64,000 nucleotides of DNA, taken from contig JAOUJZ010000003.1 in the NCBI GenBank assembly GCA_029882915.1, forward strand, positions 61,688-125,687. The letters are read 5' to 3'. Of the stretch, positions 55,593-64,000 are shown one piece after another. The notes beneath the pieces are model-generated. The model ran no database searches. It had not been told where the DNA came from and worked only from the letters and a program-made list of their open reading frames with translations. A program made the translations under genes and the position numbers. Numbering within the stretch: the first letter of the stretch is position 1; each line of letters begins with the position of its first letter. This stretch comes from Gammaproteobacteria bacterium. Its GTDB lineage: Bacteria; Pseudomonadota; Gammaproteobacteria; Nitrosococcales; Methylophagaceae.

Positions 55593-58448
55593 TTATGATT
55601 CCGTCACGATTGCAACCCTTACTGCATCCAGACTTAATTGCGCTGATTGCAGATATTGTTCTAATAATTCCTCTGACTGTTCAAGGTAAGCAATTTCTTC
55701 AGGGCGGATATTTGAATTGATCTCCGCCAAAGCCTTTAATCGTTCCTGTTCGGGCTGTAGTGACTGGTGCATGGTTTCAATTGCCAATTCAACAATACCT
55801 TTTTGCTGTGTGATTGCCAATTGCTGAGCCTGAATAATTAATTCCGAAATTTTTGGTCTGGCACGTCGAACCAATTCCTGTGCCGTTGGTTTAGGGATCC
55901 GTCCAGCCGCATCGTTAAACGTTGCCTCGTTTAACACGTCATCAAAATTATGTCCTTTTTCATCCGTCACAATACGTAAATAAGAATGATTCAAATAACG
56001 ACCAACCTGTAATGACCTTGGCGCAGGACAATTTACCGTAAAAATGGCTTCTAATAATAATGTGCCGGCAGGTAAATAATCGTATTCCAGAGTACAAAAT
56101 GCACTGTTACCAAAGTCACTGTTAATGACCATATCAAGACTGCCAAGTACCATTGGATGTTCCCAACTTAAAAACATCATATCTTCACGCACTAAAGCAC
56201 GATGACGCTTAAAAGTAGCTGTAACACCATCTTCCGGTAATGATGGAAATTGATGGTCCAGCATATGATTGCCTGGTTCTAGAATAATGCTATCTGTACC
56301 ATGGGACTGCTGTTCAACACCATATTGATCAAACACTTTATCCATAAAGCTGGCCAGCTCATAGCTCTGACTGGATTGTTCAAGTTCAGCAACCAGCTCA
56401 TTGGCAATAGTCACATTACAGGAATTCAGCTCTAGCAAGCGATCACGGCCTTGTTGCAATGAGCTCAAGGTATCACTGGTCAGTTGTTGAGTGTGAGATA
56501 TCAATTCTAAGATACGTTTATCGTCTGTCGGTTTATGTAGACAGTCATTGAGCTCGGTTTCTACTTCCTCATAAATAGCGCTACCTGCCGGGAAAACACG
56601 TTCAAAAGCATTCATACCACCGTGATACCAGTTTAGTAACACCGCTTGTGCACTATTCTCATAATAAGGGACATGGATCTGCACATTATGATGTTGACCA
56701 ATACGATCAAGACGCCCAATACGCTGTTCTAACAAATCCGGATTCAGTGGTAAATCAAACAGTACTAAATGATGTGAAAACTGGAAGTTACGGCCTTCAC
56801 TGCCAATTTCAGAACAAATCAGCACCTGAGCGCCCTCTTCTTCATCAGCAAAATAGGCGGCAGCACGGTCACGATTGACTAACGTCAGCCCTTCATGAAA
56901 TACCGAACTACGGCATCCTTTGTTGATTCGAAGGAACACCTCTAAGGCCTGAGCTGTTTCAGCTTGGGCACAAATCACCAGTACTTTGTCCGATTTATGC
57001 TGTGACAGCCAGTCTGCTAACCAGCCAACACGTCTGTCTTGAGCTATCCAATCATCACCGAGCACTGTTTCTGGCTGCAATAATGCAACGGGTTCATGAT
57101 TATCTACCTCAGCCAGATATTGCTCTGGTGGCGGTAATGGATAGGTATTTAACTGTCGTTCAGGGAAACCTGAAACCACGTCACGGGTATTTCTGAACAA
57201 AATTCGTCCAGTACCGTGGCGATCTAATAAGGCGTTGATTGCATGTTGCCGACTGGCTTCAAAATCATCTGTCTGTTGCAGTTCTGAATAGATATCCTCA
57301 CCTAAATAATGTTCAATAGCCGTTTGTATTTTTGCTAGCTGTGACTGGGAATCGTCTGCTAATAACTGGCTGACTAATTGACTCACGGGCTGATAATCAG
57401 CTTCCTGTTGACGAAAAACTGCTAAGTCAAAATAGCGGTCGGGATCGAGCAACCGTAACCTTGCAAAATGGCTTTCTACACCAAGCTGTTCAGGTGTCGC
57501 CGTCAGCAACAATATGCCTGCAACTTCACGTGCAAGTCCTTCTATACACAGGTATTCCGGGCTAGCCTGCTTTTCATTCCATTGTAAATGATGTGCTTCA
57601 TCCACAATCATTAAATCCCATTGTGCAGCGTGTGCATCTTGATAAATATCAGGATTTAAGTTTAAGGTCGACAAACTGCACAACATCAGCTGTCCGCTGT
57701 CAAATGGATTATCTTCTCCTGCTTCTATTAATGCATCATGGCGCTCTTGATCCATAATGGTAAATTGCATATTGAAACGACGTAACATTTCCACCAACCA
57801 TTGGTGCACTAGGCTATCAGGCACGACGATCAATACCCTGTCAGCACGACCAGTAATCAATTGTTGATGGATAATCAGACCCGCTTCAATCGTTTTACCT
57901 AGTCCTACTTCATCGGCTAATAAAACCCGGGGCGCATGACGTTGAGCAACTTGATAAGCAATGTAGATCTGGTGAGGTAACAGTTGTACTCGCGCGCCCA
58001 TCAAGCCAAATACAGTGGATTGCTGTAATCGATGTTGATGAGCTAAAGCCTCAATACGTAATTCAAATTGGCGATTTTTATCAATTTGACCAGCGAATAA
58101 ACGATCTTGTGGCTGACTGAACTGAACAAAACTGTTCAGATCCATCTCGTGAATACTGATCTCATTGCCTTCATCATCTGTGCCTTGATATATATAGCAA
58201 TCATTCAGTTCATGACGGGCTGTGATGATAAAGCTGACTTCTTCATTGGTACTGACACGTTCGCCAACTCGGTATTGCACACGGCTTAATGGTGCTATAT
58301 CAGCCGCATAGGTACGTTGTTCGCCTGCCGCAGGAAAACTGACTTCAATTCGACGCCCCGTGTTGTCTTTGATAATACCAAGGCCTAATTCTGATTCGCT
58401 GTTACTGACCCAGCGTTGACCAATTGAATACTGTGGTGTTACTGACAA
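55593..58448 (-). CDS. rapA: RNA polymerase-associated ATPase RapA
   Basis: A 951-residue Swi2/Snf2 ATPase that helps recycle RNA polymerase. N-terminal Tudor-like domains (ISQRWVSNSE-type IGQRWVSNSESELGLG opening) precede Walker A LADEVGLGKTIEAG, the DEAH box VDEAHH, LLTATPEQ and the helicase C motif QRIGRLDRIGQ. RapA-specific C-terminal domains cover residues about 600-951. Length close to E. coli RapA (968). It is 23 bases after dbpA on the same strand. Confidence 0.95.
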   Translation of the reverse strand: MSVTPQYSIGQRWVSNSESELGLGIIKDNTGRRIEVSFPAAGEQRTYAADIAPLSRVQYRVGERVSTNEEVSFIITARHELNDCYIYQGTDDEGNEISIHEMDLNSFVQFSQPQDRLFAGQIDKNRQFELRIEALAHQHRLQQSTVFGLMGARVQLLPHQIYIAYQVAQRHAPRVLLADEVGLGKTIEAGLIIHQQLITGRADRVLIVVPDSLVHQWLVEMLRRFNMQFTIMDQERHDALIEAGEDNPFDSGQLMLCSLSTLNLNPDIYQDAHAAQWDLMIVDEAHHLQWNEKQASPEYLCIEGLAREVAGILLLTATPEQLGVESHFARLRLLDPDRYFDLAVFRQQEADYQPVSQLVSQLLADDSQSQLAKIQTAIEHYLGEDIYSELQQTDDFEASRQHAINALLDRHGTGRILFRNTRDVVSGFPERQLNTYPLPPPEQYLAEVDNHEPVALLQPETVLGDDWIAQDRRVGWLADWLSQHKSDKVLVICAQAETAQALEVFLRINKGCRSSVFHEGLTLVNRDRAAAYFADEEEGAQVLICSEIGSEGRNFQFSHHLVLFDLPLNPDLLEQRIGRLDRIGQHHNVQIHVPYYENSAQAVLLNWYHGGMNAFERVFPAGSAIYEEVETELNDCLHKPTDDKRILELISHTQQLTSDTLSSLQQGRDRLLELNSCNVTIANELVAELEQSSQSYELASFMDKVFDQYGVEQQSHGTDSIILEPGNHMLDHQFPSLPEDGVTATFKRHRALVREDMMFLSWEHPMVLGSLDMVINSDFGNSAFCTLEYDYLPAGTLLLEAIFTVNCPAPRSLQVGRYLNHSYLRIVTDEKGHNFDDVLNEATFNDAAGRIPKPTAQELVRRARPKISELIIQAQQLAITQQKGIVELAIETMHQSLQPEQERLKALAEINSNIRPEEIAYLEQSEELLEQYLQSAQLSLDAVRVAIVTES

Positions 58449-58471
58449 ATCTGTACCTCTTGTTTTAATAA

Positions 58472-59854
58472 TTAGCGAAGCTTACGGGCGCGAATAGTAC
58501 GCCCTTTCACTTTTCCTTGTGCTAAATAATTAAGTGCTTGTCGTAATGCTGTTCGTTCGACAGCCACATAACTGGACATATCAAAAATATCAATTTTGCC
58601 AATTTGCGAGCCAGATAAGCCTGCATCACCCGTTAATGCTCCTAAGATGTCGCCGGGACGAACTTTGTTTTTGCGGCCAGCATCAAGCTGTATTGTGACC
58701 ATGGGCGATTGCAAACTAAAACCTGGGTCACGATCCAGTGATTCTGGGACATCGCAAATGCACGGTTTTTTCTGATAGTCTGAAATGGCGTTAACGCGGA
58801 CTTCTTCAGACGCGGAGAAAATACTCAAGGCAATGCCCTTTTCTCCTGCACGACCTGTACGACCAATTCGATGTACATAGACTTCCGGATCACGCGGTAA
58901 TTCGTAATTAATGACCGCCTGTAACGATTTAATATCCAGTCCTCGTGCTGCAACATCGGTTGCCACTAAAACCGAGCAACTGTTATTAGCAAATCGAACT
59001 AGTACTTGATCACGATCGCGTTGATCCAGATCACCGTGAATCGCCAGAGCTTCAATCTGATGGTCACGTAAAAACTCGGCTACTTCATCACATTGTTTTT
59101 TAGTGTGACAAAAAACCACGGTGGTTTCAGGTCGATAATGCTCGAATAAGGCCAATAGACAATTGTTGCGTTCGTGTTTCTTAACTTCATAAAACAACTG
59201 CTCAATAACTGCTGACTGATGTTCAGATTCAACAGTGACACGTACTGGATTACGCTGGATAGAACGACTCATCTGTTCAATAGAGTCAGGATAGGTGGCT
59301 GAAAACAGCAGGGTCTGGCGTGTTTTTGGGGTTTGAGAAATGATGTCTGTCATCACCTCTGAAAAGCCCATATCTAACATGCGATCAGCTTCATCTAAAA
59401 CCAGCGTCTTTAAACCGTCTAGTTTTAAAGTACCCTTACGCAAGTGATCTTGAATTCGTCCTGGGGTTCCGACAACAATATGCGCCCCATGTTCAAGTGA
59501 ACCAATTTGAGGCCCCAGTGGTTTGCCACCACATAGCAACACCAATTTGATATTAGGTGTAAATCGCGCTAATTTTCGAAGTTCTTTACCCACCTGATCG
59601 GCTAATTCACGTGTTGGACACAATACCAGTGCCTGCACCCCAAAAAAGCGCGGATTAATATTATTTAATAGCCCAACGCCAAATGCGGCTGTTTTACCAC
59701 TACCCGTTTTTGCTTTGGCAATCAGATCCTTACCACGTATAATCTGAGGTAAACTCTGCGCCTGAACGGGGGTCATTTTTTTATAGCCCATGGAGTCCAG
59801 ATTAGCAATCTGAGCAGCAGAAATGGGGAGGGAAGAGAAACTATCGCTGGACAT
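58472..59854 (-). CDS. dbpA: ATP-dependent RNA helicase DbpA
   Basis: A 460-residue DEAD-box helicase: Q motif (MTPVQAQSLP), Walker A AKTGSGKTAAF, PTRELADQV, DEAD in LVLDEADRML, SAT in LFSATYP and HRIGRTGRAG. The C-terminal 75 residues form the DbpA RNA-binding domain (RPGDILGALTGDAGLSGSQIGKIDIFDMSSYVAVER), which directs it to 23S rRNA hairpin 92. Acts in late 50S assembly. Divergent from the IMPACT-family gene. Confidence 0.96.
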   Translation of the reverse strand: MSSDSFSSLPISAAQIANLDSMGYKKMTPVQAQSLPQIIRGKDLIAKAKTGSGKTAAFGVGLLNNINPRFFGVQALVLCPTRELADQVGKELRKLARFTPNIKLVLLCGGKPLGPQIGSLEHGAHIVVGTPGRIQDHLRKGTLKLDGLKTLVLDEADRMLDMGFSEVMTDIISQTPKTRQTLLFSATYPDSIEQMSRSIQRNPVRVTVESEHQSAVIEQLFYEVKKHERNNCLLALFEHYRPETTVVFCHTKKQCDEVAEFLRDHQIEALAIHGDLDQRDRDQVLVRFANNSCSVLVATDVAARGLDIKSLQAVINYELPRDPEVYVHRIGRTGRAGEKGIALSIFSASEEVRVNAISDYQKKPCICDVPESLDRDPGFSLQSPMVTIQLDAGRKNKVRPGDILGALTGDAGLSGSQIGKIDIFDMSSYVAVERTALRQALNYLAQGKVKGRTIRARKLR

Positions 59855-59964
59855 ACAAAAGATACCGCAATTAAAACCTGCTGATCATACCAGAGCAAGC
59901 ATTATCCCGATGGAGATAATTAAGCATAATGCACTCTGACTCAACACGCAGACTGTTCATGCGA

Positions 59965-59970
59965 TATAAT
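59965..59970 (+). promoter_or_regulatory. Candidate -10 element for the IMPACT-family gene
   Basis: A perfect TATAAT in the 151-base divergent region between dbpA and the IMPACT gene, with TCAACA as a weak -35 at 18-base spacing (59941-59946). No Shine-Dalgarno sequence is visible before the ATG at 60006. Confidence 0.35.
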
Positions 59971-60005
59971 TAATTGTCATGATTTGCTGTTAATCCATCC
60001 CATCT

Positions 60006-60578
60006 ATGTTAATAGTTACCCAAGCCAGTCAAGCTGAATACGAAATCAAAAAATCCCTCTTTACCGGAGCCATTATGCCCTGCGCGAATGAGCGTGAGGC
60101 GTTACATGGGCTTCGCGAACTTGCATCACAACATCCTAATGCCAATCATCTTGCTTTTGCTTGGCGAATCAGACAAGAGGATGGTTTTATTAGTGAGCGT
60201 TGTAACGACGCTGGTGAGCCTTCAGGAACTGCAGGAAGACCAATTCTGGCACCGCTGGAAGGTGGAGGAATTATTAATGCAGTGGTGGGAGTTATCCGTT
60301 ACTTTGGAGGTGTAAAACTAGGAACAGGTGGCCTGGCCAGAGCGTATGGCACGGCTGCCAAATTGGCCATAGATAGTTCCATCCTTATCCCATGGGTTGA
60401 AATGGCAACACTGGAAATGACCCTCGATTACTCACAACTCCAGTTGCTGGAATATCATCTTGCTAAATGTAATGGGAATATAGTTAATCAACAGTTCACA
60501 GATCGTGTGCAGGTTAAATTTAGTATACCCATATCAGAAAAAGCACAAATTCAACAATTATTTTCAGAGTTTGGGTAA
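60006..60578 (+). CDS. yigZ: IMPACT-family protein YigZ
   Basis: A 190-residue protein of the UPF0029/IMPACT family. The N-terminal domain has KKSLFTGAIMP, HPNANHLAFAWRI and the signature CNDAGEPSGTAGRPIL with GVIRYFGGVKLGTGGL; the C-terminal domain is the small YigZ ferredoxin-like domain. A role in translation or RNA binding is suspected for the family; function not proven. Confidence 0.93.
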   Translation: MLIVTQASQAEYEIKKSLFTGAIMPCANEREALHGLRELASQHPNANHLAFAWRIRQEDGFISERCNDAGEPSGTAGRPILAPLEGGGIINAVVGVIRYFGGVKLGTGGLARAYGTAAKLAIDSSILIPWVEMATLEMTLDYSQLQLLEYHLAKCNGNIVNQQFTDRVQVKFSIPISEKAQIQQLFSEFG

Positions 60579-60637
60579 AGTGGTTAAATTTGATCACCAA
60601 TGGCATACAGGTGATATTTCAACCTTTTCAGTTCAGG

Positions 60638-60901
60638 TCAAATGAACTCTACGGCAAAGCCAGCATTTTTTTCGACACGCACAACTCTTGATTTTAGAAT
60701 AGGCGCATCTTCAACCTCTAGTGTCTGCACTTCAATTTCATCGCCGACTTTTGTCACGCCATTTTCAGAGCAAAAAACATACAAACCTGTTTCAGAAAAA
60801 TCACGCATATCCAGTATATAGACCTTCTCTGGTGAGGTCAGCACTTTAATATTAGCCCTGTGGGTTATACGTTCGTTCCAGCGTTTATTTTCAGCTGCCA
60901 T
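60638..60901 (-). CDS. PilZ-domain c-di-GMP-binding protein
   Basis: An 87-residue single-domain PilZ protein with both c-di-GMP motifs: RxxxR at Arg11-Arg15 (ERITHRA) and DxSxxG at Asp34-Ser36-Gly39 (RDFSETG). Unlike the pilZ-type gene at 12305-12658 it should bind the nucleotide. It stands alone between yigZ (convergent) and a DUF445 gene. Output unknown; it could serve the LapD/chemotaxis c-di-GMP network. Confidence 0.87.
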   Translation of the reverse strand: MAAENKRWNERITHRANIKVLTSPEKVYILDMRDFSETGLYVFCSENGVTKVGDEIEVQTLEVEDAPILKSRVVRVEKNAGFAVEFI

Positions 60902-61050
60902 ATTTTTCTATTTCCATGACAAGATTCAAATTGCTTTGTCATTTACTCTTATCGGACGGAGAGTCATATAAATTAAATTTTTACAATTACTCCAAATATA
61001 TCAAATACAACCCTACTGTTCAAAGGAGTAAGTGATATTTCTATGCCCAC

Positions 61051-61773
61051 TTAAATCGGCAACTGACTGGTAATCAAACCGATCAAACCACCGAACACTC
61101 CTCCCCACACAACAAGCCATCCTAGATGTTCTCGAATCATTGTTTGAATGATGTCTTTGACCATTTGGGGTGTCAGTTCATCCAGTCGTGAATTAACAAC
61201 ATGTTCAATTTGTTGATGAATATCCTGACTGACAGGACTACTAGTCAGTTTTTCACGAACACTGTTTTGAAATGACTCACTGTGTGCCATTTCATTGAGT
61301 GAGTCTTTCATCTTGCCGATAAAGGGATCTTTAAGTGGTGTCAATGCGCCTTCACCACCAAACATGCCCAGCATACTTCCAAATGATGATGCCATAATGA
61401 CACTGACCAGTCCATCAAAGGCTGGGTTCAGGTCTGTTTCATCAATAACTTGGTGAAAATCAAGCTGATGACTAGCATCTTCAGTGACCATATCAGTAAA
61501 AAAGCGATCCAAATTCTCCTTGCTGAAAAACTGATCCATCACTAACTTATTGATGCCAAGCTTAAAGTCTTCAAACCGGGCACTGATCACTCCAGACCCA
61601 TATAATCCGGGCACTTTTTCAAACAACATGTGAATAGCCAGCCAGTTAGTCACGCCACCTGCTAATGCAAACAGGCCAGTAGACAATACCGGTTCACGAA
61701 ATGGTGTCTCTATTGCCAGCCCTGTTGCCACAAGGCCAACGGCAATAAGGTTAGTAATAATGCTTTTATTCAT
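61051..61773 (-). CDS. DUF445-family membrane protein
   Basis: A 240-residue protein of the DUF445 (YjiN-like) family with a membrane segment at each end (about residues 5-22 and 213-235) and NWLAIHMLFEKVPGLYGSGVI, the usual family motif, between the first segment and a helical cytoplasmic or periplasmic core. Function unknown. It is 7 bases from the small gene upstream, which in turn follows apeB, so the three are probably cotranscribed. Confidence 0.87.
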   Translation of the reverse strand: MNKSIITNLIAVGLVATGLAIETPFREPVLSTGLFALAGGVTNWLAIHMLFEKVPGLYGSGVISARFEDFKLGINKLVMDQFFSKENLDRFFTDMVTEDASHQLDFHQVIDETDLNPAFDGLVSVIMASSFGSMLGMFGGEGALTPLKDPFIGKMKDSLNEMAHSESFQNSVREKLTSSPVSQDIHQQIEHVVNSRLDELTPQMVKDIIQTMIREHLGWLVVWGGVFGGLIGLITSQLPI

Positions 61774-61780
61774 TGATCAA

Positions 61781-62065
61781 TTATTCATTAGTCCATTTTG
61801 TTAATGCTTCTATTATTTGTTTGGCTTGATCTTTACTAGAAATATTAAATTTCGAACGTTGGCTGTATTCACCATTGCGTTTTTGATAACGACGAATGGT
61901 GTATTTGTCAGGGCCAAACTCCCCGGTTTTACGATCCAGATCCTGATAACGATACATTAAAGTTGCCCATGCACCTTTGGTCAGTACCACTTTGTCCAGC
62001 TCCTTGACTGTCATATCATCACCTTCGTGATATTCGACCGTTAATTCATCAACTGTTTCTGCCAT
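61781..62065 (-). CDS. Small conserved hypothetical protein
   Basis: A 94-residue soluble protein of unknown function. An acidic N-terminus (residues 1-20) precedes a mixed alpha/beta segment with VLTKGAWATLMYRYQDL, then YTIRRYQKRNGEYSQRSKFNISS and a final helix ending KWTNE. The strand-loop-helix end is faintly like PC4/YdbC-type single-strand binding folds, but not enough to assign. A Shine-Dalgarno sequence (GGAGCG) precedes the ATG, and operon spacing to apeB (15 bases) supports it as a real gene. Confidence 0.75.
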   Translation of the reverse strand: MAETVDELTVEYHEGDDMTVKELDKVVLTKGAWATLMYRYQDLDRKTGEFGPDKYTIRRYQKRNGEYSQRSKFNISSKDQAKQIIEALTKWTNE

Positions 62066-62080
62066 TTATTCGCTCCTAAA

Positions 62081-63391
62081 TTAATTCGTTGTGTCGTTGT
62101 TAAAAAATTGGATTAAAACTTTGTTCAACATAGTGGGATCCTGACTACCAGCTAGCTCACGAATAGAATGCATAGCAAAGGTCGGAACACCAATATCTAA
62201 CGTTCTTACGCCCAAAGCACTGGCAGTCAGTGGGCCTATCGTACTGCCACAGGCCATATCGGTTCGCACAACAAAGTCCTGTACCGGTACGTCTACTTGT
62301 TCGCATAATAATCTGAAATAGGCACTGGTTTCACTGTTGGTAGCATAACGTTGATTGGCATTAGTCTTGATCACTGGACCATGGTTTAATTTGGGTCCGT
62401 GTTCGGTGTCATGTTTATCCGCATAATTAGGATGCACTGCATGGGCATTGTCAGCAGAAATCATGATTGAACGCTGCAGCATACGATGAAGTTGCTCACT
62501 GTCCCTGCAAAGGCGTATCAACACCGATTCCAAAAATGAACCCTGAGCACCTGATGTTGAAACACTGCCTACTTCTTCATGATCACTACATATCAACAAG
62601 CTGGCTTGTGTTGCATCACTGTTAATTAGAGCATCAAGCCCTACATAGCAACTCAACAAGTTATCTAGTCGAGCACTACTGATAAAGTCGTCATTCATCC
62701 CTGTTATTGCAGCTGGTTGAGTGTCATACAGACTAATTTCATAGTCCAGAACCTTGGCAACATCAAGCAATGGATATTGTTTATTAACTTGTAGTTTCAA
62801 TAATTCGCGAAAATCAATGTTATCCCCTGCTGATATTTGCATCACGATTGGTGGCAAATGATGCTGGGCATTAATTTTTTTATTTTCATTGGCCTCACGA
62901 TCGAGATGAATTGCCAGACTTGGTATGGTGGCAATGGCCTTATTAAAATCAATTAATGTATGATTAATAGTCTGTTTTGAGTCCACATAACTGACCCTGC
63001 CTGCCATTGATAAATCACGGTCAAACCAAGGGTTCAGCAATGCACCACCGTACACTTCCACCCCCAACTGAAATAAGCTTTGCTTCACTTTTTCAGGTTG
63101 TGGTTTAACCTGCAGACAGGGGCTATCAGTGTGGGCTCCAACCAAGCGAAATCCAGTTTCTTCCAGCGCTGTTTCTGGCACACTGAATGCAATAATTGCG
63201 GATTCATTACGGGTTACATAATAACGACCAGCGGGTAAAACACCCCAGCTATCCAACTCATTTAACCGCTCAAAACCATTTTGTTCAAGACGTTCACCCA
63301 TTTCAGTCGTGGCATGAAACGGCGTTGGAGAATCATCAAGAAATTGGCATAGCTGCTTGTTAAATCTGGTTACTTTCGAAGTGTCAGTCAT
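62081..63391 (-). CDS. apeB: M18 family aminopeptidase
   Basis: A 436-residue M18 metallopeptidase. Zinc-site motifs are GAHTDSPCL near residue 90, CSDHEEVGS near 270, DMACGST and the His near the C-terminus in [19 protein letters not shown] is the family signature. ApeB-type enzymes are dodecameric cytosolic aspartyl/general aminopeptidases. It heads a three-gene operon with the small unknown and the DUF445 gene. Confidence 0.94.
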   Translation of the reverse strand: MTDTSKVTRFNKQLCQFLDDSPTPFHATTEMGERLEQNGFERLNELDSWGVLPAGRYYVTRNESAIIAFSVPETALEETGFRLVGAHTDSPCLQVKPQPEKVKQSLFQLGVEVYGGALLNPWFDRDLSMAGRVSYVDSKQTINHTLIDFNKAIATIPSLAIHLDREANENKKINAQHHLPPIVMQISAGDNIDFRELLKLQVNKQYPLLDVAKVLDYEISLYDTQPAAITGMNDDFISSARLDNLLSCYVGLDALINSDATQASLLICSDHEEVGSVSTSGAQGSFLESVLIRLCRDSEQLHRMLQRSIMISADNAHAVHPNYADKHDTEHGPKLNHGPVIKTNANQRYATNSETSAYFRLLCEQVDVPVQDFVVRTDMACGSTIGPLTASALGVRTLDIGVPTFAMHSIRELAGSQDPTMLNKVLIQFFNNDTTN

Positions 63392-63488
63392 GATGGTCGT
63401 TTGAAGTAAAAAAGCTAATGATACCGAATATTAGTGTCATCGATAGTTATTTTGTTAGTAGCTGTTCAAAATATATCGGTATTTTCTT

Positions 63489-63911
63489 TTATTCGTCATC
63501 ATTGACTTTTTTCTTACGCTCTCGTCGAGCCAACCCACCGTGCATACGGCAACGATCAGCCAGACAACCACGGTTCCAGCCCTCTGGAGGGCGAATTGCC
63601 ACTGAATTTTTACAGCGCTTGCCATTGTTTAAAGCCGCACCACACTCTGGGCGATACCGCTTCACTTTCTCCCATCCTTCCAGCGTTTGAGTTGCACGAC
63701 GAATGATTTTGGCTTGTTTGGGGCTTAAAGTACTAACATCAACCGGTTCTGTTTCCTGATCAGAATGTCGCCACCAATAGCGTACGACTGGTAATGGCAA
63801 ACCAAAACGTCTCGCCAGATCATCTGGTTTACGAAACACTTCCATCTTTAATAAGGATAATGCCGCTTTTTCCAAACGCTCGGTGAAATCACGACTTTGT
63901 TCAGGCTTCAT
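63489..63911 (-). CDS. Cys/His-motif (HGG) protein with a helix-turn-helix, unknown function
   Basis: A 140-residue basic protein. The middle has RKPDDLARRFGLPLPVVRYWWRHS, a likely helix-turn-helix. The C-terminus holds CGAALNNGKRCKN and LADRCRMHGGLARRE; this C-x(7)-C ... C-x-x-HGG pattern is that of small HGG-motif proteins often found in phage and plasmid genomes. The ATG at 63911 overlaps the end of the upstream partial gene by 11 bases; the longer reading to 63995 would run through that gene's coding region. No recognised function. Confidence 0.65.
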   Translation of the reverse strand: MKPEQSRDFTERLEKAALSLLKMEVFRKPDDLARRFGLPLPVVRYWWRHSDQETEPVDVSTLSPKQAKIIRRATQTLEGWEKVKRYRPECGAALNNGKRCKNSVAIRPPEGWNRGCLADRCRMHGGLARRERKKKVNDDE

Positions 63912-64000
63912 CAGCTTCTTTATTGATTGGGTCATACAAGACGATAATCTCATCAGAGATATCAGTTTCTTCTGTTTCAGATTTAGCAATATCACGTACA
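63901..64000 (-). CDS. C-terminal end of an unidentified gene (partial)
   Basis: Minus-strand frame open from the window edge to a TGA at 63903-63901. It reads VRDIAKSETEETDISDE then IIVLYDPINKEADEA, an acidic tail. Too short to identify. Its last 11 bases overlap the start of the HGG-motif gene, so the two are probably translationally linked. Confidence 0.55.
   Translation of the reverse strand, partial: VRDIAKSETEETDISDEIIVLYDPINKEADEA

Noticed and set aside
1..64000. CRISPR arrays, insertion sequences, tRNA and rRNA genes
   Set aside because: No regularly spaced repeats, transposase genes, or tRNA/rRNA-like sequences were noticed on either strand by reading.

Overview
The window looks like chromosome of a gammaproteobacterium of moderate to low GC, most likely a marine methylotroph close to Methylophaga. 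The fatty-acid/division backbone (dedD-cvpA-purF; yceD-rpmF-plsX-fabHDG-acpP-fabF-pabC-mltG-tmk-holB-pilZ-tatD) has the standard gammaproteobacterial order. A formaldehyde-activating-enzyme (Fae) family protein at 33956-34504 points to C1 metabolism. The genus is an inference from gene content; there is no rRNA or tRNA gene in the window to confirm it.

Layout. 1-14063 (+): housekeeping run for cell-envelope lipid synthesis, purine and folate synthesis, peptidoglycan trimming and replication. 14168-20100 (+): accessory block with a secreted subtilase carrying a MopE-like metal-binding tail, a membrane methyltransferase of the NnrU/MddA type, a Met-rich periplasmic protein, a lexA plus Y-family polymerase SOS pair, and rarD. 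20181-29753: two related orphan histidine kinases flanking a Tat-exported PhoX-family protein, a glutathione S-transferase and a DUF3010 protein. 29900-36691: YoaA helicase, a GIDE/LemA membrane pair, the Fae homologue, a group II truncated globin, a CinA-like protein and an AEC transporter. 36822-41525 (+): sensing and adhesion control, with a PAS protein, a CZB chemoreceptor, and the c-di-GMP receptor/protease pair LapD-LapG.

41641-55509 is an uninterrupted minus-strand run of 13 genes and the most interesting part. In transcription order it encodes an RND tripartite pump (adaptor, permease, outer-membrane factor), then thermostable-hemolysin-family protein, AMP-forming acyl ligase, haem-oxygenase-like diiron oxidase and SDR (a compact small-molecule or lipid biosynthetic set), then a TPR protein, an OmpR-type two-component system, and a cupredoxin/FTR1/beta-barrel set that looks like iron uptake. 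A PmrA/QseB-like direct repeat sits over the -35 region in front of the biosynthetic genes. The ligase gene has a single +1 frameshift: its true N-terminus, from an ATG overlapping the stop of the preceding gene, lies in another frame.

55593-64000 is ordinary again: rapA, dbpA, an IMPACT-family protein, a c-di-GMP-type PilZ protein, DUF445, a small unknown, aminopeptidase apeB, and at the edge a Cys/His motif (HGG) protein overlapping the end of a partial gene. No CRISPR array, insertion sequence, tRNA or rRNA was seen.
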